NCBI GenBank assembly: GCA_965249735.1
Contig: CBDFMS010000026.1
Coordinates: 620,001-684,000 of the forward strand
Reading direction: 5' to 3'
From: JANQSS01 sp965249735
GTDB taxonomy: Bacteria; Bacteroidota; Bacteroidia; Chitinophagales; Saprospiraceae
DNA: 64,000 nucleotides
Position numbers and translations under genes: made by a program. The notes under the pieces were generated by a model that saw nothing but the letters and a program-made list of their open reading frames with translations, was not told the DNA's origin and did not search any database. Shown here piece after piece: positions 34,372 through 42,498 of the stretch; position 1 is the first letter of the stretch, and each line of letters opens with the position of its first letter.

Positions 34372-35190
34372 ATGATCTCGAACAAGCACAGCATTGCGCG
34401 TTTTATTAATTACTATTTTCGGTCCAGTACGATATACAACATCCATTCACCATACCTGTACGAACTCCTGACATTTACGACAGATGAATCGCGTTTGTAT
34501 TATGACTTTCAAATTCTGGACGATCTTCGAAGGAGGATGCTATTAGATACGACTCCAATCCAATCTTTGTTTCCCCCCAATCAAAAGCAGTCTGTTCAAG
34601 ATGGATCAGAAGTCAAACACCTTGCACAAAGCAAATTATCTTCTCTAAAAAAGTATGAATGGCTTTTTAGACTCATCTTGTTTTTGAAGCCTCAGGCAGT
34701 TGTGGAATGTACTTCATCTCTCGGTCTTTCATCACTCTATATTGCCCGGGCACTTGAGCAAGGCAAACTTTATGTGTTGGAAAGTGAGCCGTTGATTGTA
34801 CAGCATACTTTGAAATCACTTAGACCATCGGTAGTTTCCAATATTGAAGTGGTCCATATTACCGAAAGCAATCAAGCGCCCAATGCATCTAAACTCCAAT
34901 GGCCGGATTTTCTCAAATTAAATGGTGAATACCTGGAATCGCTTACTCATTCTTTTGCCAAGAATATATTGTTACAGCATAAACCTGATACCATATTTAT
35001 GGATAATATTTATCGCTCAAAGCAAACAACTCTTGCCTGGGAAGAATTGAAGAATCACGACCATTACAACGTAATTCTCGATTTTTATAATCATGGATTA
35101 CTCCTGAATCGACCTGAAATCAGTGGGAAAATTGAAATCTCTTATATTGATTACTATAAAAAATTCTGGCAAATGGGATTTTTTAAATAA
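34372..35190 (+). CDS. Class I SAM-dependent methyltransferase-like protein
   Basis: About 272 aa from the ATG at 34372; a TTG at 34360 is less likely. The N-terminus (ARFINYYFRSSTIYNIHSPY) matches a Bacteroidota family in which an F-R motif and an H-S-P-Y segment precede the methyltransferase fold. The SAM-binding strand-loop appears as AVVECTSSLGLSSLYIARAL, with the acidic residue after beta2 in LYVLESEP. The usual DxGxG glycine loop is replaced by a Ser-rich version, as is common in this family. The substrate is unknown; the gene is a single unit. Confidence 0.7.
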   Translation: MISNKHSIARFINYYFRSSTIYNIHSPYLYELLTFTTDESRLYYDFQILDDLRRRMLLDTTPIQSLFPPNQKQSVQDGSEVKHLAQSKLSSLKKYEWLFRLILFLKPQAVVECTSSLGLSSLYIARALEQGKLYVLESEPLIVQHTLKSLRPSVVSNIEVVHITESNQAPNASKLQWPDFLKLNGEYLESLTHSFAKNILLQHKPDTIFMDNIYRSKQTTLAWEELKNHDHYNVILDFYNHGLLLNRPEISGKIEISYIDYYKKFWQMGFFK

Positions 35191-35228
35191 TGAATACCTG
35201 AACAATAAACTCGACTAATAAATTCCTA

Positions 35229-35810
35229 CTAGTGCATTCTGTCACCGCGAAGCTCTAATTCTTTCATTATTTCAGCTTCCCGATCCAGGTACTCAGACCA
35301 ACGCTTACGTGCTTTTTCTTTCCCTGCATATTTATCTGCTAATTCGATAAACAAGCGGTAATGTCCGGCTTCAGCAACCATGAATTGATGATAAAAATCT
35401 TTCAACTCATCTTCATTTATATGAAGCGACAGGAGTCGAAAGCGTTCGCATGAACGCGCCTCGATAAGGGCACAAGTCAGCAATCGTTCCAGTAAACGAT
35501 CCTCCCTGCTTCCTCCTTTTTTTTGAAAATTCATGAGTTTATTGACATATTCATCTTTTCGCTGCTGGCCCAAATTCAGATTCCGCTTTTTCAGTTCACG
35601 CAAGACCATGCGAAAATGACCCCACTCCTCCGTTACAATCGGTGCTAACTCTTCTACCATATCAATTTTATCCGGAAATTGCTGGATGAGTGAAATGCAA
35701 TAAGTTGCAGCCTTTTGTTCACAATAGGCATGGTCTGTCAAAATATCCTCAAGCGACTTTTCAGCCAGATTTACCCAACGCGGGTCGGTAGACAATTGTA
35801 GATTTAACAT
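35229..35810 (-). CDS. miaE: tRNA-(2-methylthio-N6-isopentenyl-adenosine) hydroxylase MiaE-like
   Basis: Non-haem diiron hydroxylase acting on ms2i6A37 of tRNA. The 193-residue protein is a four-helix bundle with ligand motifs EEWGHF (Glu61/62, His65), EARSCERF (around Glu117) and EAGHYRLF (Glu147, His150), plus an N-terminal acidic residue in HAYCEQKAA. This E...ExxH pattern repeated twice defines the family. It lies 12 bases after the upstream hypothetical gene on the same strand. Its presence implies that i6A/ms2 modification enzymes exist elsewhere in the genome. Confidence 0.9.
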   Translation of the reverse strand: MLNLQLSTDPRWVNLAEKSLEDILTDHAYCEQKAATYCISLIQQFPDKIDMVEELAPIVTEEWGHFRMVLRELKKRNLNLGQQRKDEYVNKLMNFQKKGGSREDRLLERLLTCALIEARSCERFRLLSLHINEDELKDFYHQFMVAEAGHYRLFIELADKYAGKEKARKRWSEYLDREAEIMKELELRGDRMH

Positions 35811-35822
35811 AATAATTATCCT

Positions 35823-36896
35823 CTAATCGGTTTGTGCCAGGCACTTTAATTGAATTTTTAATAGATCCACTTGATAGACTTCATATTCCTCATTTCCCGC
35901 TAACCACTCTATGTTGATTTTATCAATTTCGTGCTTACTCAACTTCTTGACTGCATCTTCTTCCAATGCATACTTGCCTGTGAATTCAAATTTATTGCCA
36001 GATTCCATCTGACGACCGCTATCAGCTGTAGCATTGTATAATGATACAATATCACCGTTAAGTAATACTACTTTTAATTGAGAATTCTGTCCCAGACCCC
36101 CGTATTCGCCAAGGGTTTTTCGAGAATTGATATTCACATGAATAAGAATGGTGGTCAATTGCTCAGATCGCACAAGCTCTATGAAGGCTTCGATAAATGG
36201 CTCGCCATTTAGATATTCAACCAATTCTTCCGGTGTATATCGAAAGAAAAATTTCTCACCGATACTGAATATTTTTTCACCGGTCAATTGATCCAATTCC
36301 ACCATCACATCACATTCGGACTTTGTAGATTTTGTGGATGGAGAAAAAACATAATCATTTCGATTATATTTTTTCGGAGTGCTGACAATCGGTGGTTGAT
36401 CGTCTATAAGCTCAGGTTGTCCCGATAATTCATTCAATTCAGCATTCAATAAACGTAGTTCCTCATTTACTTTTCTAATTTCTTTTTCTGAAAGTTGTAA
36501 ATAGCCTGAATTCACTCGCCGTAGACGCTCAGTCAGTGTCAACCGACGTTCAGTCAATCTCAGGATCTTTTCCTCGTTTTCCTTGATTTGCTTTGCTGAA
36601 ATGTCATCGGTTTGAATGTCACTGGCTTGCTTTATCGACTCATTATCGGTAGGATTTGACTGCGATTCTACTTTTACGTCTGGTTGGCGTTCAGCTTTCA
36701 CGAATGCCTCTAATTCCTCAACTAACAATATGCTATCAGATTGTGTAAAATATCTCCAACTCCCATCACTGTAGGTCACAATCACCTCGCCACGGTCGTT
36801 GCGTGATACCTCTTGACAATTGGTGCTAAAAGCCAGAAGCATCAAGGTCGGAAGAAGCCAAACAAAATGGAATTGAATAGATTGAATCGACTTCAT
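35823..36896 (-). CDS. Uncharacterised exported protein with coiled-coil segment
   Basis: 357 aa, not recognised. A hydrophobic signal segment (residues 9-25) ends near STNCQEVS; a lipobox is possible but not canonical. An early segment resembles a tail-fibre/SH3-like GEVIVTYSDGSWRYF repeat frequent in Bacteroidota secreted proteins. A heptad-rich stretch (about residues 90-150, KEIRKVNEELRLLNAELNEL) should form a coiled coil. The C-terminal 150 residues are mixed alpha/beta. It precedes miaE by 12 bases, so the two are probably an operon, but no shared function is evident. Confidence 0.65.
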   Translation of the reverse strand: MKSIQSIQFHFVWLLPTLMLLAFSTNCQEVSRNDRGEVIVTYSDGSWRYFTQSDSILLVEELEAFVKAERQPDVKVESQSNPTDNESIKQASDIQTDDISAKQIKENEEKILRLTERRLTLTERLRRVNSGYLQLSEKEIRKVNEELRLLNAELNELSGQPELIDDQPPIVSTPKKYNRNDYVFSPSTKSTKSECDVMVELDQLTGEKIFSIGEKFFFRYTPEELVEYLNGEPFIEAFIELVRSEQLTTILIHVNINSRKTLGEYGGLGQNSQLKVVLLNGDIVSLYNATADSGRQMESGNKFEFTGKYALEEDAVKKLSKHEIDKINIEWLAGNEEYEVYQVDLLKIQLKCLAQTD

Positions 36897-36972
36897 AGTA
36901 TGACGAATTGAATTTTCAACGTCTCAAAATTAGTTAACTTAACGATTCTATTAAACGTCGGAATGATCTTTC

Positions 36973-37779
36973 ATGGTTTTATTTGATCTCAGTTTTCTGG
37001 ACATTACCGTTTGGGATGCATTAGACGTCCTGATTGTGGGTTTTTTGCTCTTTCAAATGTACCGCCTATTACGCGGGACAGTAGCCATATATATACTCGT
37101 GGGTGTTGTTCTTTTATACGTGGTTTGGTGGCTGGTGCGATCACTTGACATGGATCTTCTATCGGCTATTCTAACACAATTTGTTAGTGTAGGTGTATTA
37201 CTTCTTGCCATTATTTTTCAACCGGAGCTACGGAAGTTTCTACTCTTTCTGGGTGAGAGTGCGGTTAAAAACAAACGATTTCAACAATTTCAGGAGTGGT
37301 TTCCTCTTTTGCGCGATTCTAACCTTGCTCCAAGTCACGTGTCTGATGAAGTTGTTCGGGGATTGCAGCACATTCGAAGTCGCAGCGAAGGAGCGCTTAT
37401 CGTCTTGAGCCATGGAAATTTACCTGAAAACGCCTACCATTCAGGTGTTGAATTAGAAGCAAAAGTTACTGCAGAACTGCTCGAATCTATCTTTTGGAAA
37501 AATAGCGCTCTCCACGACGGGGCCACCTTCATAGAAAATAATCGAATTACACGTGCCAGGTGTGTTTTACCCTTGTCACAACGAAAAAATCTACCCGGAT
37601 CAACCGGCCTCCGGCATCGTGCCGGTATCGGCCTTTCCGAAATATCATCGGCGCTAATCATTATCTTATCGGAAGAAACCAGTCAACTCTCTATCGTGAA
37701 CAAAGGCACTATAAAGAAAGCTGTCGAATTGAAGTCGATTGCCGGACATATCGAATCATGGAATGAATCAATCGGATAA
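36973..37779 (+). CDS. cdaA: Diadenylate cyclase CdaA (c-di-AMP synthase)
   Basis: Makes the second messenger c-di-AMP from two ATP at the membrane. Residues 17-90 hold three transmembrane helices, followed by the DAC domain with the DGA motif at 182-184 (ALHDGATFI) and RHRAG at 214-218, both essential for catalysis in characterised homologues. Length (268 aa) is that of the CdaA class. The stop codon is immediately followed by the ATG of a GNAT gene, indicating translational coupling. No phosphodiesterase or CdaR-type regulator lies nearby. Confidence 0.95.
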   Translation: MVLFDLSFLDITVWDALDVLIVGFLLFQMYRLLRGTVAIYILVGVVLLYVVWWLVRSLDMDLLSAILTQFVSVGVLLLAIIFQPELRKFLLFLGESAVKNKRFQQFQEWFPLLRDSNLAPSHVSDEVVRGLQHIRSRSEGALIVLSHGNLPENAYHSGVELEAKVTAELLESIFWKNSALHDGATFIENNRITRARCVLPLSQRKNLPGSTGLRHRAGIGLSEISSALIIILSEETSQLSIVNKGTIKKAVELKSIAGHIESWNESIG

Positions 37780-38310
37780 ATGAGATTAGAAAAAATTGAA
37801 GAATACGCCTTATCTGATGACATAATACTATCCATTAGCGCTTTGTTTCAAACTGCTTTTGAAGGGTATCCCAATGAACTGATCTATTACAACCAAATAC
37901 CGGACTTTCGGATTCTTGCATGGAATGACGATGATCTGGTGGGTCATGTTGGCGTCGATTACCGTAAGATAAGTGTAGGTGGTCAGGTCTTGTCTGTTTT
38001 CGGAATCGTCGATTTGTGCGTCGATCCGGATATTCAATTAAATAAAATGGGAACAGCATTATTACAGTATGTTTTCACTCTTGCAGACAAAAGTTCAGTC
38101 GATTTTATCGTCCTAAGTTCTGAAGAAGATAATTTCTATCTGAAAAATGGTTTTTTCATCGTACATAATCCTTGCAAATGGTTGGTCATACACCAACACG
38201 ATTCTATCGGCGTATTCCGCAGAATTCTCAAAGACGGATTAATGATAAAAGCGTGCAAAGACATAGAATGGCCGGAAGGAGAAGTTGATTTTATGGGACA
38301 CATGTTCTAA
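37780..38310 (+). CDS. GNAT family N-acetyltransferase
   Basis: 176 aa. The acetyltransferase fold is seen in LVGHVGVDYRKISVGG, VFGIVDLCVDPDIQLNKMGTALL (a degenerate acetyl-CoA loop where the Q/R-x-x-G-x-G/A pattern is QLNKMGT) and the beta5 segment FIVLSSEEDNFYLKNGF. It begins directly after the cdaA stop codon. This physical coupling to a c-di-AMP synthase is the only functional hint; the substrate is unknown. Confidence 0.78.
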   Translation: MRLEKIEEYALSDDIILSISALFQTAFEGYPNELIYYNQIPDFRILAWNDDDLVGHVGVDYRKISVGGQVLSVFGIVDLCVDPDIQLNKMGTALLQYVFTLADKSSVDFIVLSSEEDNFYLKNGFFIVHNPCKWLVIHQHDSIGVFRRILKDGLMIKACKDIEWPEGEVDFMGHMF

Positions 38311-38337
38311 TAATCATATTCCATCTTATACGTTCAT

Positions 38338-38357
38338 TTTAATCGACTTTAATCGAC
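38338..38357 (+). repeat. Tandem 10-bp direct repeat
   Basis: The decamer TTTAATCGAC occurs twice in direct tandem between the GNAT gene and the M20 peptidase gene. The 10-base period equals about one helical turn, as would suit protein binding. It lies about 65 bases upstream of a TAnnTTTG element. It could be a regulator site or chance. Confidence 0.4.
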
Positions 38358-38423
38358 ACCCCATTTCATATTCATCACCATTCGAAAAGCTTGAAATGGC
38401 GCATAAAACAAATTGAAAACCAC

Positions 38424-38431
38424 TACCTTTG
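38424..38431 (+). promoter_or_regulatory. Candidate -7 element of the M20-FKBP-trmD unit
   Basis: TACCTTTG matches the Bacteroidota -7 consensus and lies 24 bases before the ATG at 38456. The expected TTTG at -33 is not seen at 19-21 bases. The position at the head of a three-gene unit supports it. Confidence 0.5.
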
Positions 38432-38455
38432 TCGACCTTTAAAAATTCGTGATTT

Positions 38456-39844
38456 ATGAAAAATACCTTAGAATACATTAGTGCGCATAAGGGTAGATAT
38501 CTTGAAGAACTTCTTGATTTGCTCAAAATTCCTTCCATTAGTGCTGATCCGGCCTACAAAGAACAGCTTGTTGAAACGGCTCAATTTGTAAAAGAAAAAT
38601 TGCTCACGGCAGGTGCAGATCTCGTTGAAATCCACCCCACTGCAGGACATCCAATCGTTTACGGTGAAAAAATTATCGATTCGTCTAAACCAACTGTAAT
38701 GGTTTATGGACACTACGATGTACAACCACCTGATCCATTGGAACTCTGGGACAGTCCCCCATTCGAACCGGTAATCAAAAAAACTGCTATACATCCCGAT
38801 GGTGCAATCTTTGCCCGGGGATCGTGTGATGACAAAGGACAATTTTATATGCACGTCAAGGCATTCGAAGCTATGTTGGCGAATGACGAACTCCCTTGTA
38901 ATGTGAAATTCATGATTGAAGGAGAAGAAGAAGTCGGCAGTGATCATTTAGAGGAGTTTTGCCGAAAAAATGTAGAGAAACTAAGTTGTGATGTCATTTT
39001 AATTTCTGACACTTCTATTTTGTCTAATGATACCCCATCGATTACTGTTGGTCTCCGTGGTTTATCATATCTGGAAGTGGAAGTGACCGGTGCCAACAGG
39101 GACTTACATTCTGGAGTATACGGAGGTGCTGTGGCAAATCCGATTAATGTCCTGGCAAAAATGATTGCCTCACTCCATGATGAAAATAATCACATCACAA
39201 TTCCGGGATTCTATGCTGATGTAGAGGAATTGTCTGAAGCCGAACGATTTGCAATGAATCAAGCGCCATTTGATCTCGAAGCGTATAAAGCTGATCTTGA
39301 AATCGAGGAGATATATGGTGAGACAGGATTCACGACACTTGATCGTTGTTCGATCAGACCAACACTCGACGTAAATGGCATATGGGGAGGGTACATAGGT
39401 GAAGGTGCTAAAACGGTTCTTCCATCCAAGGCCTTTGCAAAAATAAGTATGCGACTTGTTCCGCACCAACAGTCAGATAAGATCACTGAGTTATTTTCCG
39501 ATCACTTTAAACGTATCGCTCCGGCGGGAGTGACGGTTGAAGTCAGACCACATCACGGAGGTGAGCCGGTTGTCGTACCTTCTGAAATGGACGAATATAA
39601 AGCTGCTCACAACGCTTTAACTGAATCTTTTGGCAAAGAACCAATTCCGATGCGTTCCGGAGGAAGTATTCCGATCGTAGCACTCTTTGAAGATGTGTTG
39701 GGTGTAAAATCTATATTATTAGGGTTTGGTTTGGACTCAGACAGCATTCATAGTCCAAATGAACATTATGGTCTGTTTAACTATTATAAGGGCATCGAGA
39801 CTATTCCCCTATTTTACAAGTATTATTCACAACTAAAAGCGTAA
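38456..39844 (+). CDS. M20 family dipeptidase
   Basis: Zinc-dependent dipeptidase of 462 aa, cytoplasmic. Metal ligands are in YGHYDVQPPD (His, Asp), ARGSCDDKG (bridging Asp), EGEEEVGS (catalytic and bridging Glu), LISDTS and the C-terminal SIHSPNEH (His). The dimerisation lid domain lies in the middle (LEVEVTGANRDLHSGVYGG). Best compared with carnosinase-like/PepV-like M20 members. It heads a unit with an FKBP gene (7 bases on) and trmD. Confidence 0.93.
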   Translation: MKNTLEYISAHKGRYLEELLDLLKIPSISADPAYKEQLVETAQFVKEKLLTAGADLVEIHPTAGHPIVYGEKIIDSSKPTVMVYGHYDVQPPDPLELWDSPPFEPVIKKTAIHPDGAIFARGSCDDKGQFYMHVKAFEAMLANDELPCNVKFMIEGEEEVGSDHLEEFCRKNVEKLSCDVILISDTSILSNDTPSITVGLRGLSYLEVEVTGANRDLHSGVYGGAVANPINVLAKMIASLHDENNHITIPGFYADVEELSEAERFAMNQAPFDLEAYKADLEIEEIYGETGFTTLDRCSIRPTLDVNGIWGGYIGEGAKTVLPSKAFAKISMRLVPHQQSDKITELFSDHFKRIAPAGVTVEVRPHHGGEPVVVPSEMDEYKAAHNALTESFGKEPIPMRSGGSIPIVALFEDVLGVKSILLGFGLDSDSIHSPNEHYGLFNYYKGIETIPLFYKYYSQLKA

Positions 39845-39851
39845 GCACATC

Positions 39852-40502
39852 ATGAGATCAATAATGATAGTTTTCTTATTTATTTTTTCACTCTACTCAA
39901 CTCAATCAATGTCACAAATTTCAGATAGTTTAAGTTACAGCCTCGGCGTTCTAATTGCCAAAAATTTACAACAGCAAGGGTTTGCTAATTTAAACACAAC
40001 AGATCTAGCAAAGGCGATAGATGATGTCTATGGTGGAAGCGCAGATGTCGATCACAATCGAGCCAACAAAATCGTGCAGGCTGACGCTGAAAAACGTGCT
40101 CAAGAAAAATATGGCAGCGTCAAGGTTGATGGAGAAGCATTTCTAGCTGAAAATGGTAAACGATCAGAAGTAACGACGTTACCTAGTGGATTGCAATATG
40201 AAATTATGGCTGCAGGCGAAGGAGTAAAACCTGGCGCAAGCGATCAGGTCACGACCCATTATCATGGTATGTTGATCGATGGCACAGTTTTCGATTCGTC
40301 AGTTGAGCGCGGCAGCCCGGCTACATTTCCTGTTAATGGAGTCATTAAGGGTTGGCAGGAAATATTGCAAATGATGCCAACAGGATCAAAATACAAAGTA
40401 TTCATTCCCTATAATCTTGCCTATGGAGAGCGTGGAGCAGGACAAGACATTCCTCCATTTGCTGCCCTCGTGTTTGAAATAGAATTATTGAGTATTAATT
40501 AA
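39852..40502 (+). CDS. Exported FKBP-type peptidyl-prolyl isomerase (FkpA/Mip-like)
   Basis: Accelerates prolyl isomerisation during folding of exported proteins. A signal peptide covers about residues 1-21. An N-terminal helical dimerisation segment (SLSYSLGVLIAKNLQQQG to about residue 95) precedes the FKBP domain, with VTTHYHGMLIDGTVFDSS, GVIKGWQEIL and IPYNLAYGERG carrying the usual active-site aromatics. Length 216 aa fits Mip/FkpA. It lies between the M20 peptidase and trmD with short gaps. Confidence 0.93.
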   Translation: MRSIMIVFLFIFSLYSTQSMSQISDSLSYSLGVLIAKNLQQQGFANLNTTDLAKAIDDVYGGSADVDHNRANKIVQADAEKRAQEKYGSVKVDGEAFLAENGKRSEVTTLPSGLQYEIMAAGEGVKPGASDQVTTHYHGMLIDGTVFDSSVERGSPATFPVNGVIKGWQEILQMMPTGSKYKVFIPYNLAYGERGAGQDIPPFAALVFEIELLSIN

Positions 40503-40511
40503 TATAATGTT

Positions 40512-41192
40512 GTGCGCATTGATATCCTTGCTGTAGTCCCTGAGTTATTGGAAGGTCCATTTCACCATTCCATCCTAAAACGCGCAGCAGAAAAAGGATT
40601 ATTTGATGTCCACGTCCACGATCTAAAACATTTTGGACTCGGTAAATTCAATCAAATTGATGACTATCAGTATGGTGGCGGTGCAGGTATGGTGCTGCGG
40701 GTAGAACCTTTGTACGCAGCAATAAACTCATTTAAAGAGCAGCGGCATTATGATGAAATAATATTCATGACACCTGACGCACCAGTTCTTCATCAATCCA
40801 CTGTGAACCGACTTTCTTTACTTGACAATATATTAATCATTTGCGGACACTATAAAGGAATCGATCAGCGGGTACGCGATCATTTAATAACCTTGGAGAT
40901 TTCGATCGGCGATTATGTTTTATCGGGCGGAGAATTGGCAGCTGCAGTTTTGACAGATGCCATTGGTAGATTAATTCCAGGAACGATAAATGATGGCAGT
41001 TCTGCACTGAATGATAGTTTTCAGGATAATTTACTCAGTGGCCCTGTCTATACCAGACCTGAAGAATTCATGGGCTGGCGTGTTCCAAGTGTTCTTCTGT
41101 CCGGGCATGAAAAGAATATCGAAACCTGGAGACATGAAAAAAGTCTCGAGCGTACTAGAAAAATACGACCGGATCTATTAGAAGACGAATAA
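40512..41192 (+). CDS. trmD: tRNA (guanine37-N1)-methyltransferase
   Basis: SPOUT methyltransferase that forms m1G37 and prevents +1 frameshifting. The 226-residue protein (GTG start) has YGGGAGMVLRVEPLY, the trefoil-knot segments ILIICGHYKGIDQR and EISIGDYVLSGGELAA, and PVYTRPEEF. All are family signatures. It is separated from the usual rpsP-rimM-rplS neighbours and instead follows an FKBP gene by 9 bases. Confidence 0.97.
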   Translation: MRIDILAVVPELLEGPFHHSILKRAAEKGLFDVHVHDLKHFGLGKFNQIDDYQYGGGAGMVLRVEPLYAAINSFKEQRHYDEIIFMTPDAPVLHQSTVNRLSLLDNILIICGHYKGIDQRVRDHLITLEISIGDYVLSGGELAAAVLTDAIGRLIPGTINDGSSALNDSFQDNLLSGPVYTRPEEFMGWRVPSVLLSGHEKNIETWRHEKSLERTRKIRPDLLEDE

Positions 41193-41260
41193 AATTTCTT
41201 TCGCATTATATGTGCATTAGACAGGTAATAATTTTCCATTTAATTGAATAATCCGAAACG

Positions 41261-41578
41261 ATGGATCACTTAACAGATAGAACAGAAAAATTAGCATCGA
41301 ATTACGTGCCAACAATTCAGCGCGCTATAACCAATTCAAATTTATTACACATTCAATACAAAACCGGATATAGTAACGAATTTACCGAACGCACAATTGA
41401 ACCGCAAGCGCTCTATTTTACAGAAAACTACTGGGTCATGATTGCATGGTGTCATTTACGCAATGATTATCGCGAATTCAGATTGGATCGATTAATGAAT
41501 TTAAACCTTCAAAAAGAAATATTTGAGTCGCGTGACTTTGATCTCATGAAATACTTCTATTCAATTCTCAGTCCCTAG
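41261..41578 (+). CDS. Stand-alone WYL-domain protein
   Basis: 105 aa carrying only the ligand-binding WYL core: LLHIQYKTGYSNEF, PQALYFTENYWVMIAWCHLR and NDYREFRLDRL. Typical YafY-type regulators are about 300 aa with an N-terminal winged helix; that domain is missing here and the 68 bases upstream are too short to hold it. The frame is closed with its own ATG and stop. It may be a co-effector-binding partner, an anti-regulator, or the remnant of a larger gene. Confidence 0.75.
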   Translation: MDHLTDRTEKLASNYVPTIQRAITNSNLLHIQYKTGYSNEFTERTIEPQALYFTENYWVMIAWCHLRNDYREFRLDRLMNLNLQKEIFESRDFDLMKYFYSILSP

Positions 41579-41645
41579 TCACAACTATGGATACCCGGTG
41601 TTTTGTCGTTTCCAAATCATTATCGCATAATATGGGCAACGGTTG

Positions 41646-42440
41646 TTAGCCGATTAGTACCAATAGGTAAAATATTACCAAGCGCCCAATAATCAGTCCA
41701 TCGATTAAAAACGAAAAATACCAAAGCGGACTGGATTCCTTTGCAGTATGCAAAAAGAAAATGGCAAGTAAAGCCATGATCTGGATGGTCATAGCATAGT
41801 TCCAGGATAATGGGGCAAGCCAGATAAATACTGATATGAGCAAAAAAACGATCAGACCAATTCGATTCAGTTGACTCCGTTGAAACAATGTTGCGAAGGT
41901 CTTCAATCCAAGTTCTATATCCTCCGATCGGTCACGTATGTCAAATGGCAACGTAATCAGAATAAAGAACATGAAGCGTTCTGTTAATAAAAAGTAGGAT
42001 AGGTCTGTCGACAGATTTGAAAAGATCATTGGAAATCCAATGGTGACAAGTGGCCAAACCAGGGCTATGGCCCAAATCTTTAAATATGGTATATCTCTTA
42101 CTCTTGTTTTATTTTTTAGCAACGGTAATAAATAGACCAGTGACAGCGCTCCCAAAACAAGCCATATCAATCCGGATTTTAAAAAAAATAAAAGCGTGAG
42201 AATTACGCAACAGATAAAAGCGATCAGGCATGATGCGATCATTACATGCCGATATGAAGCCAACATTTCAATTCGTGGAGAAGTGGTTCTTTTATATTGT
42301 TCTATCTGAATAAGTCGATGCAGTGAATAAAAAACCACCGTTGCGAATCCAACCAAAAAACACAGCGGAAAATCGATTTGCGTTTCGGTTACCACATACG
42401 TTTCCAGTGTTAGTGAAAAGGCAGCCAACCCAATAAACAA
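41646..42440 (-). CDS. UbiA-like prenyltransferase-family membrane protein
   Basis: 264 aa from a TTG at 42440; the open frame continues upstream without an ATG, so the true start is uncertain. About eight hydrophobic helices are visible. The segment DIRDRSEDIELGLKTFATLF matches the second Asp-rich motif of UbiA prenyltransferases. The first motif (NDxxDxxxD) is not seen; its place near HRLIQIEQYKRTT is poor in Asp. It may be a UbiA-fold protein with altered activity. It follows the M42 peptidase on the same strand. Confidence 0.65.
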   Translation of the reverse strand: MFIGLAAFSLTLETYVVTETQIDFPLCFLVGFATVVFYSLHRLIQIEQYKRTTSPRIEMLASYRHVMIASCLIAFICCVILTLLFFLKSGLIWLVLGALSLVYLLPLLKNKTRVRDIPYLKIWAIALVWPLVTIGFPMIFSNLSTDLSYFLLTERFMFFILITLPFDIRDRSEDIELGLKTFATLFQRSQLNRIGLIVFLLISVFIWLAPLSWNYAMTIQIMALLAIFFLHTAKESSPLWYFSFLIDGLIIGRLVIFYLLVLIG

Positions 42441-42498
42441 ATGACTTGCGTCAATAAAATGTAACCACTTCTCAAAAAATGAGGTTGGAGGAGTTGAA

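Noticed and set aside
38468..38947. 159-codon minus-strand frame inside the M20 peptidase gene
   Set aside because: Antisense to a clear gene and without recognisable domain; a frame shadow.
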